Shown here in pieces: positions 1-9,213 of a stretch of 64,000 nt of DNA. This DNA comes from Paracoccus sp. C2R09 (GTDB lineage Bacteria > Pseudomonadota > Alphaproteobacteria > Rhodobacterales > Rhodobacteraceae). Within the stretch, counting starts at the first letter, position 1. Each line of letters starts with the position of its first letter. The notes under the pieces were generated by a model. That model did not search any database. It had not been told where the DNA came from and saw only the letters and a program-made list of their open reading frames with translations. Both the position numbers and the translations under genes were made by a program. The DNA lies in assembly GCF_018860625.1 (NCBI RefSeq), contig NZ_JAHKQB010000024.1, positions 98,072 through 162,071 of the forward strand, given 5' to 3'.

Positions 1-1
1 T

Positions 2-478
2 GCCGATGCGCTGAGCGATTGCCGCGACGCGATCCGCGCGCTGGACCCGGTGGCGATCGTCGGGGACAGCGCCGGGGGGCGGCTGGTCATCGACATCGCG
101 CAGGACATGGCCGAGGCACCCCCACTGGGGCTGATCTATCCGGTCGCGGGACGGCCCCGGGCGGAAACGCTCGGGCCCGATGCGCCGCTTCTGTCGCGCG
201 CGGACGTCCTGTCGGCCTGGGCGGCCATCGAACCCCACGCCCCGGCCAGTGGCCCGTGCCCGTCTGCACGGATCGAGGTTCTGGCCGTCTCGCGCGATCC
301 GCTGACCCTGCCCCTTGAGCATGCGGTCGCAGAATGGCGCGCCCTTGGGGCCCGCGTCGGCTATCGCCGGGCCACCGACATGCTGCATGGCTGCCTGCAT
401 GCCCGCGAATCCCTGCCCGCGATGAAGACCGCCTGGGACGAATTCTGCGCCGCGCTGAAGGCGGCGATCGACGGATGA
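2..478 (+). CDS. alpha/beta hydrolase (HSL/esterase-like), 5' end cut by window
   Basis: Only the C-terminal ~158 residues are present; the reading frame is open back to base 2. The nucleophile elbow GDSAGG is visible about 20 residues in, followed by a serine/aspartate segment (SRDPL) and a late histidine (MLHGC). Together these give the Ser-Asp-His order of hormone-sensitive-lipase-type esterases. The substrate cannot be told. The next gene, a BCCT transporter, starts about 50 bases downstream on the same strand, so the two may be co-transcribed. Confidence 0.7.
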   Translation, partial: ADALSDCRDAIRALDPVAIVGDSAGGRLVIDIAQDMAEAPPLGLIYPVAGRPRAETLGPDAPLLSRADVLSAWAAIEPHAPASGPCPSARIEVLAVSRDPLTLPLEHAVAEWRALGARVGYRRATDMLHGCLHARESLPAMKTAWDEFCAALKAAIDG

Positions 479-529
479 CAAGAAGGGCCCGGCATCCGCA
501 TGGGCCCCACATCAACAAAGGAGAGTGAT

Positions 530-1909
530 TTGAAGCATAATCTCGGCATCAGCATCGCGACGGTGCTGACGGTCGCAGCCCTTATCGGGGCGGCCGCCAT
601 CGCACCCCAGACCTTCCAGTCCCTGCTCGAGACGGTCAAGGTATCGGTCATCGGCAATATGGGCTTCATCTTCACCTGGCCCGCATTCCTCGCATCGGTC
701 GTCTTCGCCGTGGCGATGTTCACCCCGCTTGGCAAGCTGCGCTTCGGCGAAGGGCCGCCCGAATTCTCGACCCTCAGCTGGATCGGGATGCTGTTCGCGA
801 CCGGGATGGGGATCGGCCTGCTGACCTGGGGCGTCCTGGAGCCGAACTATCACGTCGATGCCGGGAACAGCCGCGATCAGGCGCTGCTCTATGCGTTCAA
901 CCATTGGGGCCTGCTGGCCTGGGCGGGATATCTGGCCGTGGGCGTCATCTTCGCCCATGCCATGCACAACATGGGCATCGGCAAGCCGGCCGAGACGCTG
1001 CTGGGGGGTGGCATGCTCAGCCGCATCAACCTGGTCAGCCTGGTCGTATCCACCGTGATCGGGCTGTCGCTGACCTTCTCCTATGCCGCCGATCCGCTGC
1101 AGCAGGCCGTCGCGCGCTATACCGGCGTCGATCTGGACGCGGCAATCGTCATCCTGGTCCTGTCAACCTTCGCCATCGCCTCAAGCACGACCGGCATCAA
1201 GCGCGGCATCAAGTGGCTCAGCAACTACAACACCCTGCTGGCGCTGATCCTGATGATGGGCGTCTTCGTGCTGTCGCAGCCGCTGGAAATCCTGGGCACC
1301 TTTGCGCGCCTGGTCCCCGAATATCTCGTGCGATACCCGGCAATGGCCACCGATATCGGCCTGGGCGATCCCGAACGCAAGGCGTGGCTGGCCGACTGGC
1401 TCTATGCCTTCGAGGCGGCATGGTATGGCTGGTTCGTCTTTACCGGCGTCTTCATCGCCCGGATCTCGAAGGGGCGGACGCTGCGCCAGATGGTCGTGGG
1501 CGTGATGCTGGTTCCCAGCCTGTTCTCGTGCCTATGGTTCACGGTCTTCGGCATCGCAGCCCTGTCCGCCGGGTCCGAGGACGTCTTCGCCCTGATGTCC
1601 ACGCTGGACGGCAGCGGCGTCCTGTCGGTGATCCTGACGCTGAACATCCTGCTGTTCTTCGTCACCAGCGCGGATTCCGCGGGCCTAGTGTGCGAGATGC
1701 TGACCGTGCGCCGTTCACGCGCATTCTGGATCCTGATGATGGCGGGGCTTGCGGTGGTGATCAACCGGATGGATGGCGACATCTTCAAGGTGATCCTGTC
1801 GCTCATCTCGGTCGCGGCGATCCCGGTGGCATTCGGGATCTTCGCCCTGACCGCGGGCTTCGTCCTGCTGGCCCGCCGGGGGCGAACCGGCACCCTTCGC
1901 GCGATCTGA
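530..1909 (+). CDS. BCCT-family betaine/choline/carnitine-type transporter
   Basis: Predicted inner-membrane secondary transporter for quaternary amines or related zwitterions. About 459 residues of mostly hydrophobic segments carry the family hallmarks: GMGIGLLTWGVLEP near residue 90, a GIKWLSNYN segment, and the aromatic stretch ending FTGVFIARISKGRTLRQ. I chose the TTG at 530 because AAGGAG lies 6 bases upstream and the protein then begins like other BCCT proteins; an in-frame ATG at 500 lacks such a site. It is shorter than the usual ~500-550 residues, mainly in the termini. A strong terminator follows directly. Substrate specificity is inferred only at family level. Confidence 0.88.
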   Translation: MKHNLGISIATVLTVAALIGAAAIAPQTFQSLLETVKVSVIGNMGFIFTWPAFLASVVFAVAMFTPLGKLRFGEGPPEFSTLSWIGMLFATGMGIGLLTWGVLEPNYHVDAGNSRDQALLYAFNHWGLLAWAGYLAVGVIFAHAMHNMGIGKPAETLLGGGMLSRINLVSLVVSTVIGLSLTFSYAADPLQQAVARYTGVDLDAAIVILVLSTFAIASSTTGIKRGIKWLSNYNTLLALILMMGVFVLSQPLEILGTFARLVPEYLVRYPAMATDIGLGDPERKAWLADWLYAFEAAWYGWFVFTGVFIARISKGRTLRQMVVGVMLVPSLFSCLWFTVFGIAALSAGSEDVFALMSTLDGSGVLSVILTLNILLFFVTSADSAGLVCEMLTVRRSRAFWILMMAGLAVVINRMDGDIFKVILSLISVAAIPVAFGIFALTAGFVLLARRGRTGTLRAI

Positions 1910-1926
1910 GCGCCGTCATGTCGACC

Positions 1927-1951
1927 AAAGGCCCCCGTCACGGGGGCCTTT
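1927..1951 (+). terminator. Rho-independent terminator after the BCCT gene
   Basis: A perfect 11-bp stem (AAAGGCCCCCG / CGGGGGCCTTT) with a TCA loop, followed by T residues. It lies 17 bases after the BCCT stop and separates that unit from the next gene. Confidence 0.85.
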
Positions 1952-2008
1952 TCATATGCAATCGACATCCGGGCAGCCTCCCGAGGCCCGAAACCCGTTG
2001 CAATGTGA

Positions 2009-2040
2009 CTGACATGTCAGCGATAGATACCTGACATTTC
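2009..2040. promoter_or_regulatory. palindromic operator candidate upstream of the ASADH-like gene
   Basis: CTGACATGTCAG (2009-2020) is a perfect 12-bp palindrome. A half copy, CTGACAT, recurs 22 bp further on at 2031, two helical turns away. The pair ends about 30 bases before the start codon at 2069. Spacing and symmetry suggest a dimeric repressor or activator site; the cognate regulator is unknown. Confidence 0.45.
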
Positions 2041-2068
2041 ACAAATGATAACGCGAAAAGGGGGATGC

Positions 2069-2983
2069 ATGACCCGGAAACTGGCGGTGCTTGGCGCCCT
2101 GGGCCTTCTTGGACAGCATCTGATCGCGCGGCTGCTGCGCGATCCGCGCGTTCAGATCGTGGGCCTGCACGATCACCGCCATGCGGATGATCTGAACGGC
2201 ACGCCGTGGTTCGCCGATCCCTCGGCCCGCGATTTCGTGGCTGCGCAGACGATCCTGCCGCCGGAGGCGCCGGCCACGGGCGATCTGATCCTGTCCTTTC
2301 TGCCGGACGACGGCGCGCAACGGATCGAGGCGACGCATCTGGGCCGTGGCGCCCGCGTGCTGTCCCATTGCGAATATGCACGTCATCAGGGCCTGCTGCT
2401 GGCGCCGGGCCTGCCGATGCCCGATACCCGCCAAAGGCAGCTTCTGGCCACGCCCAACTGCACGACCGCGATCTGCGCCCTTCCCTTGTCGCTGCTGCAT
2501 CGCGCCTTCGGGATCGCCGCGCTGCATGTCACGACCCTGCAGGCCGTCAGCGGCACCGATCTGCCGGGAATGCCCGCGTTCATGGGCCACGACAATGTCA
2601 CATCCTCGATCCCGGGCGAGGCGCGCGCCCTGGAATCCGAACTGTCGGTCCTGTTCGGGGACGCCTTCCCCGTCAGCTGCATGGCGACGCGCGTGCCTGT
2701 CTGGCGCGGGCATACGATGACGCTGATGATGCACCTGAACGAGGATGCGGGAATGGATCAGCTGGCGCAGCTTCTGCGCAGTGCGCCGGGCATCCGTTTG
2801 TCGGATGGCAGGCAGGCGTTGCCGATCTGGCAGCCGGAAACCGCAGGACAGGATCTGCTCTGCGTGGTCGAGGCGCTGGATCGGTCGCCGGACGGCTGGG
2901 TCAGGATGACGCTGCGGGGCGACAATCTGGGGATGGCGACGGCCGGGCTGATGGCCGAACTTGCGCGGATGCTGCCCGCCTGA
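2069..2983 (+). CDS. aspartate-semialdehyde-dehydrogenase-like oxidoreductase
   Basis: 304 residues with the two-domain pattern of NAD(P)-dependent acyl-phosphate/semialdehyde dehydrogenases. There is an N-terminal nucleotide-binding turn GALGLLGQ (residues 9-16), a catalytic-cysteine motif TPNCTT with Cys131, the TLQAVSGT segment near 156, and RVPVWRGH with His215, which matches the RxPVxxGH active-site motif of ASADH. I chose the ATG at 2069, which has an AAAAGGGGG-type ribosome site, over the one at 2045. It is a lone gene between a terminator and convergent catabolic genes rather than with lysine/threonine genes, so it is more likely a catabolic relative acting on another semialdehyde or acyl-CoA. 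The substrate is not established. Confidence 0.7.
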   Translation: MTRKLAVLGALGLLGQHLIARLLRDPRVQIVGLHDHRHADDLNGTPWFADPSARDFVAAQTILPPEAPATGDLILSFLPDDGAQRIEATHLGRGARVLSHCEYARHQGLLLAPGLPMPDTRQRQLLATPNCTTAICALPLSLLHRAFGIAALHVTTLQAVSGTDLPGMPAFMGHDNVTSSIPGEARALESELSVLFGDAFPVSCMATRVPVWRGHTMTLMMHLNEDAGMDQLAQLLRSAPGIRLSDGRQALPIWQPETAGQDLLCVVEALDRSPDGWVRMTLRGDNLGMATAGLMAELARMLPA

Positions 2984-3026
2984 TGACGGGCGAAGCCGGG
3001 GCGACGTTGCCGCCGCCCCGAACCCC

Positions 3027-3908
3027 TCAGCGTTCGAGCTTCAGGAAATAGTCGAAGATTTCCGGCACGTTGCCGTTGCCCATGCCCGCATCGACCGCAG
3101 CCTGCAGGTTGCCCGACGTGCCCTCGGCGATGGGCGCGCGGGTGCCCAGATCCTCGGCCATCTTCAGGAAATAGCCCAGGTCCTTGTTCGCGTTGTTGAT
3201 CGAGAAGCCCAGATCGCTGACGCCGTCCACGGCATAGTTCTTGCAAAAGCCCATGAAGGGCGAATTGGACGGACCGCTGGACATGATCTCGTACAGCTGC
3301 GCGCGATCGACGCCCGCACGTTCGGCCACGGCGAAGGCCTGGCTCATGGCGCAGACGGTCGTCATGCCCATGAAGTTGTTGATTAGCTTGGTCGTGTGAC
3401 CCGCCCCGAGCGCGCCCAGATAGTAGACGTTCTCGCCCTGCTCCTCGAGGACCGGGCGCACCTTTTCGAAGGTCTCCTTGTCGCCTGCGGCCATGATGTT
3501 CAGAAGGCCGTCCTTGGCATGGGCAGGCGTCCGCCCCAGGGGCGCGTCGATCATGCCTGCGCCCTTGGCCGCCAGGTCCGCGCCGATCTTGCGGGTGGAT
3601 TCCGGGATCGAGGTGCCGAAATCGACCAGCACGGCGCCTTCGCGGATGCCTGATAGGATGCCGTCATCGGCATAGACGATCTTCTCGACCACCTCGGAGG
3701 TGGTCAGGCACAGCATCACGATATCGGCGGCCGCCGCCAGGTCGCGCGGGGTGGATGCCTGGGTGGCATTGCCGCGCGCAAGAACCGCGTCCACCGCGTC
3801 CTGGTTGAGGTCCATGACGACCAGTTCGAAGCCCTTCTTCTGAAGGTTCTCGACCATGTTGCTGCCCATGAGGCCGAGGCCGATGAAGCCGATGACGGGT
3901 TTGGCCAT
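3027..3908 (-). CDS. beta-hydroxyacid dehydrogenase (3-HIBADH/tartronate-semialdehyde reductase family)
   Basis: 293-residue cytoplasmic reductase with an N-terminal Rossmann motif GFIGLGLMGSNM, a substrate-binding stretch DAPLGRTPAHAKDG and the catalytic-lysine region GAGHTTKLINNFMG. The start at 3908 has GGGAGAA five bases upstream; the longer 3935 start has none. It lies 36 bases downstream of kdgF and the lyase on the same strand, so a uronate role fits. KdgF makes the cyclic keto-uronate DKI/DEH, and a family member reducing DEH to 2-keto-3-deoxygluconate has, to my recollection, been described in alginate-degrading vibrios. A generic 3-hydroxyisobutyrate or glycerate role is the alternative. 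Confidence 0.8.
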   Translation of the reverse strand: MAKPVIGFIGLGLMGSNMVENLQKKGFELVVMDLNQDAVDAVLARGNATQASTPRDLAAAADIVMLCLTTSEVVEKIVYADDGILSGIREGAVLVDFGTSIPESTRKIGADLAAKGAGMIDAPLGRTPAHAKDGLLNIMAAGDKETFEKVRPVLEEQGENVYYLGALGAGHTTKLINNFMGMTTVCAMSQAFAVAERAGVDRAQLYEIMSSGPSNSPFMGFCKNYAVDGVSDLGFSINNANKDLGYFLKMAEDLGTRAPIAEGTSGNLQAAVDAGMGNGNVPEIFDYFLKLER

Positions 3909-3944
3909 TGCGAATTCTCCCAGTTGTATTGGCATTCTTGAGGA

Positions 3945-4274
3945 TCAGAGGAAGTCTTCACGATGCGGCGTGAAGATATCCAGAAGCGTTCCCGCCTCGA
4001 GGCAGGTCGCGCCATGCACGATGTCGGGCTGCTTGTAGAGCGAGTCCCCCGCCGAAACGACATAGGTCTCGTCGCCGACGGTGAATTCGAACTTGCCCGA
4101 GATCACGTAGGTGATCTGCTCGTGCGGGTGATGGTGCAGGGCCGCGACGGTGCCCTTTTCGAAATGCACTTCGACGCACATCACGTTCTTGTCGTAGGCG
4201 GCGACCTTGCGGGTCAGCCCGCCCCCGGCGTCGAACAGCTTGTTCTCGCTGGCGGGGAAATAGTTCTTGGTCAT
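3945..4274 (-). CDS. kdgF: KdgF-like cupin (unsaturated uronate linearisation)
   Basis: 109-residue single-domain cupin, the usual KdgF size. Metal-site motif 1 is visible as HHHPHEQ(x)nG near residues 47-60, and motif 2 as a late histidine in PDIVHG. KdgF converts 4,5-unsaturated monouronates, the end products of pectate and alginate lyases, to the linear keto form. The lyase gene ends 57 bases upstream and an oligosaccharide ABC importer precedes that, which supports this job. Another cupin function cannot be excluded from sequence alone. Confidence 0.75.
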   Translation of the reverse strand: MTKNYFPASENKLFDAGGGLTRKVAAYDKNVMCVEVHFEKGTVAALHHHPHEQITYVISGKFEFTVGDETYVVSAGDSLYKQPDIVHGATCLEAGTLLDIFTPHREDFL

Positions 4275-4331
4275 CTTGCGTCTCCGAAAATTGCGGGGAA
4301 CGGGCCGGTGCCGGTCCTTGGGTGCGGGCCC

Positions 4332-6653
4332 TCAGGTACGGGCCAGCTTCTTCATCACCACGCGGAACGTGTTTTCGTCGGGATCGGTGAAATAGAGGTC
4401 CGCGTCATAGCCCTGATCGTCCAGGAAATGGAAGATCCGCTTGGGGTCCTTCAGGCTGTAGGGCACCAGCAGGGTCGCGATCCGGTGGCGGGTGGATTCG
4501 GGGTATTGCGCGTGCAGGCAGGTGCTGACGGGCAGGCCCTCGATCTCGGCCGGATCGACATCGGGGAAACCGGTTTCCTGGCTCAGGACGGGCTTGCCCG
4601 CCTCGGACCAGATCACCTGACCATAGAAGCCCGCGCGTTCGCCGGTATAGCGGAAAGAACTGGCCCCCAGATCGTATTCCCCATTCGCATGCAGCAGCCA
4701 GTCGATCGAGACCGGCGTTTCGGCATCCACGCTGTCGACGATCACGAAATAGCTGTTCTGCACGAAATAGACCTCGCGCTCGGCCAGCGTCACTTCGGGA
4801 GACAGCGAACGATAGGCCTCGGTCGCATCACCCTTGATATAGACGTGGTCGCCGCGATCCTCGGCCGTGACGATCCGACCGGTCGCGGCCATCGCGCGGG
4901 TCTTGTCCTTTTCGGCGTACTGGCCCTTGCCGTTGATCAGGATGGCATTCTTGGACCGGGTCTGGCGGCGCCAGTTGCGGTGCATGGTCGAATTGAAGGC
5001 GACATAGTATCCCGACTGGATCGCCAGATCCTCGCCATAGGCGGCCATGCAGAAGGCGTTCTGATCGCCATGGCTGTGGCTGACGGACCCAAAGCGGCTG
5101 GACTTGAACACGAACTGGATATGGTTGTCGGGATCGTCCATCGCGTGCTGGATGCCGACCCAACCGATGCCCCTGAACCAGCGCATCCCGCCTTCGGGCG
5201 CGGTCGGCTCGACGAAGGGGAAATCGGTCCGGAAGGTCAGCTCGTCGAAATTCGTGTCCCACCAGCCCCAGTTGTAGAACGCCCCTTCGGTGCCGGGGTT
5301 CAGGCGCAGGTTCTCGTCGCAATACCACTGGTATGCGCCGTTACCCGTGACGCCCGCGAACTGGCGCATGTTCAGCCCGGTCTTGATGCAGGGCAGATCG
5401 CCCTGGGTGCTGTCGTCGCCGAAGGTTGCACGCCGCGTGTTCGGGGCCTTGCAGAACAGCGGGAAGTCGCCCGTGTTCTGGAAGAAGGGCCGCCCGTACA
5501 GATCGATCCCCGCAAAGGATTTCAGGCGGTTCGCGGCCTCGATCAGATAGGCCATGCCCATCATCCAGTAATTCGTGCCCTCGGCCCATCCGCCGTCGCT
5601 GTCGCCCCAGGGGCTGTAGACGGTGAACAGGAACTCGACGCAGTAATCCAGCCAGTCGCGGGCCTCGTCGGCCTCGTCGTCGCCCAGAAGCGCGATGCAG
5701 GCCGGGATCAGCGTCAGCGAGACCGAACGAACCGCATGGCTGTCATAGGGGAAGAGGTGGATCTTGGCATTGACCATCGCGTGTTCCGCGATGTCGCGGG
5801 TGCGTTCCAGAAGCGCCGCGCGCACGGTCGCGCGCTGATCCTCGTCCAGCTGATCGTGCAGCCAGTCGTAACCCCAGGCCAGCGCGTTGGTGACACGATA
5901 GGCCCATTCGTCGGTATAGGCGCGCGAGGTCACGCCCATCGGATCCCAGCTGGCGATTTCCAGCAGCCATTCCTTGGCGCGCGCCAGCATCTGCGCATCG
6001 TCGGTGACCTTGCCGCCGATCGCCAGGTGGCGGACGGCATAGATCGCCTCCTGCAGCTCGATATAGGTCTTGCGCCAGACGGGCGCGGTCCGCTTGTGGT
6101 CGGGATAGCCCGCAGGCTCGGACATGACATCCCGGTCCATCCAAGGAAGGACGGATTTCTCGTAGAAGTTCGACCAGGTGCAATGCTGCGGATCGGCGGC
6201 CACGTCCTTCTTGAACTGCGCCAGCCTTTCGGGGTTCAGCCACAGCCGGGGATGGGCCTTTTCGGCATCCGCGAAACGGGCCTTGCGACCGATCAGCGGG
6301 GTCTGCGGCAGATCGGGTGTGATCTCGAAGCTGCGCGTGCGGCTCCAGCCGGTGACGGGTGCGCCGGTGGCCGGATCGCAGACCGCATAGGACCAGTGGT
6401 AACGTCCCGGCGCCAGCGTGCTGTCGGGGGTGAAGAAGTTCACCGGGATGCCCTTGTGGGTGACCGTGTCGCCGGCAGGGAAATCCGCGCTGCCCGAAAT
6501 GCGCAGGACGTATTGCGCCTCGTCCTCGATCACCGGCAGCCAGGTGAAACGCGGCGGGTTTTCAGTGACATCGCCGGCGCCGTCGGGCGCGTATTGGATG
6601 GTCAGGCGCCCCGCCTTGGGTTCATCGAGCAGGGGAAGTGACTTGCCGGACAT
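4332..6653 (-). CDS. PL15/heparinase II-III-type exolyase (oligo-alginate lyase candidate)
   Basis: 773 residues without a signal peptide, so cytoplasmic. The layout is an N-terminal beta domain (to ~120), a central (alpha/alpha) barrel and a C-terminal heparinase II/III-like beta domain. Size and layout match the Agrobacterium exotype alginate lyase Atu3025 (PL15, ~776 residues). Likely active-site residues sit at nearly the same places: His306 in YDSHAVRS, Tyr362 in EGTNYW, and His526/His528 in SVSHSHGD. It would trim imported oligosaccharides to unsaturated monouronates for KdgF. Alginate is favoured because the adjacent importer has AlgSM1M2Q-like proportions; another uronide is possible. 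Confidence 0.75.
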   Translation of the reverse strand: MSGKSLPLLDEPKAGRLTIQYAPDGAGDVTENPPRFTWLPVIEDEAQYVLRISGSADFPAGDTVTHKGIPVNFFTPDSTLAPGRYHWSYAVCDPATGAPVTGWSRTRSFEITPDLPQTPLIGRKARFADAEKAHPRLWLNPERLAQFKKDVAADPQHCTWSNFYEKSVLPWMDRDVMSEPAGYPDHKRTAPVWRKTYIELQEAIYAVRHLAIGGKVTDDAQMLARAKEWLLEIASWDPMGVTSRAYTDEWAYRVTNALAWGYDWLHDQLDEDQRATVRAALLERTRDIAEHAMVNAKIHLFPYDSHAVRSVSLTLIPACIALLGDDEADEARDWLDYCVEFLFTVYSPWGDSDGGWAEGTNYWMMGMAYLIEAANRLKSFAGIDLYGRPFFQNTGDFPLFCKAPNTRRATFGDDSTQGDLPCIKTGLNMRQFAGVTGNGAYQWYCDENLRLNPGTEGAFYNWGWWDTNFDELTFRTDFPFVEPTAPEGGMRWFRGIGWVGIQHAMDDPDNHIQFVFKSSRFGSVSHSHGDQNAFCMAAYGEDLAIQSGYYVAFNSTMHRNWRRQTRSKNAILINGKGQYAEKDKTRAMAATGRIVTAEDRGDHVYIKGDATEAYRSLSPEVTLAEREVYFVQNSYFVIVDSVDAETPVSIDWLLHANGEYDLGASSFRYTGERAGFYGQVIWSEAGKPVLSQETGFPDVDPAEIEGLPVSTCLHAQYPESTRHRIATLLVPYSLKDPKRIFHFLDDQGYDADLYFTDPDENTFRVVMKKLART

Positions 6654-6726
6654 CGGATATCTTTCTTCTTGGTCGGTTCGGTGATCCGCGCGACCCCGGA
6701 CGGGCCGCGCGAACGGGGATCGCTGA

Positions 6727-8292
6727 TCAGTCGTACTGACGCTGATAGGCAGAGTTCATGACCTCGATCACGTCCTGGTAGCCCATCCTGTCCAGGGTGC
6801 TGACATAGCTGTCCCATTCGGCCTCGACATCGCCCGAGCCCAGGATCCATGCCTGCTGGCGTTCCAGCATGTAGGTCCGGATCGAGGGCCAGTACTTGTC
6901 GTAGACGGCCTGCTCCTCGGGGTTGAAGGACACGCCCAGGAACTGGTCGATCAGCAGGTCGTTCGCCTCGTAGAGCTTGATCCCCTCGCGGGCATCCTCC
7001 GAGGTCCACTGCCATTCGTAGCGGTAATCCATCCAGTAGCCGCGATAGATCTGCGCGCCTTCCAGATACATCTGGCTGTTGACCGGGGTGTCGCTGTTCA
7101 GCACCTCGTCGGTGAAGACGGGTTCGCCGTCGACCATGTTCCAGGTCTTGCCCTCGACCCCGAAGTTCGAAAGGTTGCGGCCTTCTTCGGTGAACCAGAA
7201 GTCGAAATACTTCACCGTCTCGACCGGGTGCTCGTTCATGTAGCTGATCGCCCAGCCGTCGGGCTTGACGGGGATGCGACGATGCTCCTCGATCCGCTTG
7301 CCCGACACGGATGCGGGCGGCAGGAACGGGATGAAGTTGAAGCCCTCGATCCGGTCCTGCAGCGGGATGTTGTATCCCGAGGTCGAGGCGAACCAGTCAT
7401 GGGTCATCCCGCCCAGATCCTCGGACAGCAGATAATCGCGCGAGGACGAACCGCGAGTGAAGATCTCGGGGTCGATCAGCCCTTCGGAATACCACTGGGC
7501 GATGTTCTTGATGCCCGTGCGGTATTCCTCCTGGGCATAGGGATGCACGACGCGGCCCTCGTCGTTCACGAAGAAGTCGTGATAGGTGTCAGACCCCGAG
7601 GAACGCCCGTCCCACAGCGTCAGAAGGCGGCCGATCTCTTCCCACTGGCGGGCGAAGAAGGGGATCTCGTCCTTGCGGCCGTTGCCGTTCGGGTCGTCGT
7701 TGCGGAAGGCGGTCAGGACGGCGTGCAGCTCGTCCACGTTCTGCGGCTGCTCCAGACCCAGCTTGTCCAGCCAGTCCTGGCGGATGTACCAGGCGCGCCC
7801 GAATTCACCGTCCGGCAGATAGGGGATATAATAGTAATTCCCGTCGGCGGCAGAGATGGATTCCAGCAGCTCGGGGTGATCGTCCCAGAACTTCTGGATA
7901 TGGGGCGCATGTTCGGCGACCAGCTCGTTCAGAGGCACGAAGGCGCCTTCGGGGCCGTATTGGTTCACCGGCTGCTGGATCAGGTTGCCGCCCACGATGT
8001 CGGGCAGGTTGCCCTGGGCGATCAGCAGGTTCATGGCCTCGGCCGCGTCGGTGGTGTTGCGGCCGGCGGTGGCATCCTTCAGATGGATGCCGGTCATCTC
8101 GCGGGCGGCTTCCTCGACCGGATAGATCTCGCTCGGCGAGCCGCCGACGCCATAGCCCTGGGCGCGGGGCCAGTGCATGTGGATGGTCAGCTCCAGCGGT
8201 TCGTCGACGATGCGCAGGTGATCGTCGGCGAAGGCCGGTGCGGTCATGGCCGTGGTCGCAAGCAGGGCCAGTGCGGGCTTCAATGTTCTCAT
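6727..8292 (-). CDS. extracellular solute-binding protein (AlgQ/LipO-type) of oligo-uronide importer
   Basis: 521 residues with a cleavable signal peptide (RTLKPALALLATTAMTAPAFA-DD). I took the start at 8292 because GGAGGAG precedes it; the upstream ATG at 8322 would run into the permease gene. It belongs to the large solute-binding proteins that serve LplB/YtcP-type permeases. Sphingomonas AlgQ1/Q2, which bind alginate oligosaccharides, are of about this length. The gene follows the second permease by 26 bases and precedes the lyase, so it is part of the same operon. The ligand is inferred from context. Confidence 0.8.
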   Translation of the reverse strand: MRTLKPALALLATTAMTAPAFADDHLRIVDEPLELTIHMHWPRAQGYGVGGSPSEIYPVEEAAREMTGIHLKDATAGRNTTDAAEAMNLLIAQGNLPDIVGGNLIQQPVNQYGPEGAFVPLNELVAEHAPHIQKFWDDHPELLESISAADGNYYYIPYLPDGEFGRAWYIRQDWLDKLGLEQPQNVDELHAVLTAFRNDDPNGNGRKDEIPFFARQWEEIGRLLTLWDGRSSGSDTYHDFFVNDEGRVVHPYAQEEYRTGIKNIAQWYSEGLIDPEIFTRGSSSRDYLLSEDLGGMTHDWFASTSGYNIPLQDRIEGFNFIPFLPPASVSGKRIEEHRRIPVKPDGWAISYMNEHPVETVKYFDFWFTEEGRNLSNFGVEGKTWNMVDGEPVFTDEVLNSDTPVNSQMYLEGAQIYRGYWMDYRYEWQWTSEDAREGIKLYEANDLLIDQFLGVSFNPEEQAVYDKYWPSIRTYMLERQQAWILGSGDVEAEWDSYVSTLDRMGYQDVIEVMNSAYQRQYD

Positions 8293-8318
8293 GGTCTCCT
8301 CCCGTTTGAAGTTGTGGG

Positions 8319-9200
8319 TCATTCCTTCACGCCTCCCAGCAGAATGCCCTTGTTGAAATACTTCTGCATGAACGGATAGATCAGCAGCACCGGGATGATC
8401 GAGCAGACGATGATCGCCGCGCTGACCGTCTCGAAGGAATAGGCCGAGGTCAGCAGCGTGGATGCGAATTCCTCGTCATCCGACAGCTCCGCGATGACCT
8501 GGCGCAGATAGACCTGCAGCGGGATCTTGTCCTCGCTCTGCAGCAGGACCATCGCCCAGAAAAAGCCGTTCCAGCGCGACACGATGCAGAACAGCGCGAC
8601 CGTGGCGATGGCGGGCTTGGACAGCGGCATGTAGACCTTCCACAGCACCTGGAACTCGTTCGCGCCGTCCATGCGCGCGGCTTCCTCGAAGCTCTGCGGG
8701 ATGCCCTCGAAGAAGTTGCGCATCAGGATGATGTTGAAGCCGTTCACCGCGAAGCCGATGATGATCCCGAAATAGCTGTCCAGCAGACCAAGGTCGCGCA
8801 TGTTCAGGAAGAAGGGGATCAGGCCTGCGTTGAACCACATGGTGAAGGCCACCATCAGGTTCCAGAACCGCCGACCATAGAGCTGCGGGCGCGACAGCGC
8901 GTAGGCGCCGGGGATGATGAACGCCAGGCTCATCAGCGTGCCGAAGATCGTGTAGATGAAGGTGTTCTTGTAGGAACTCCAGAACAGGGGTTCCGACAGG
9001 ACGCGCTTGTAGGCCTCCAGCGTGAAGCCCACCGGCGTCAGGATCACGTTGCCCGCGCGGGCCTCGAAGCCGGTGCTGAAGGACAGCGACGCCATGTAGA
9101 TGAACGGATACAGCGTGGACAGCGCGAAGACGCCCAGCAGGACCATGTTCATGATCACGAACAGGCGGTCGCCGCGGGAATAGAGGTTCATGTTCTTCAT
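8319..9200 (-). CDS. ABC permease, YtcP/AlgM2-like
   Basis: 293 residues, six predicted membrane segments, with the EAA cytoplasmic loop EAARMDGANEFQVLWKVYMPLSKP-like region near residues 185-208 that contacts the ATPase. It ends GILLGGVKE, typical of YtcP/LplC permeases. The length equals what I recall for Sphingomonas AlgM2 (293). It lies 13 bases downstream of the partner permease. Confidence 0.85.
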   Translation of the reverse strand: MKNMNLYSRGDRLFVIMNMVLLGVFALSTLYPFIYMASLSFSTGFEARAGNVILTPVGFTLEAYKRVLSEPLFWSSYKNTFIYTIFGTLMSLAFIIPGAYALSRPQLYGRRFWNLMVAFTMWFNAGLIPFFLNMRDLGLLDSYFGIIIGFAVNGFNIILMRNFFEGIPQSFEEAARMDGANEFQVLWKVYMPLSKPAIATVALFCIVSRWNGFFWAMVLLQSEDKIPLQVYLRQVIAELSDDEEFASTLLTSAYSFETVSAAIIVCSIIPVLLIYPFMQKYFNKGILLGGVKE

Positions 9201-9213
9201 GATCTTCTCCTTC

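Noticed and set aside
3963..6641. Very long plus-strand open frame (892 codons) opposite kdgF and the lyase
   Set aside because: It mirrors the minus-strand genes, has no family motif and is rich in Gly/Ala/Arg/His runs typical of antisense frames in GC-rich DNA.
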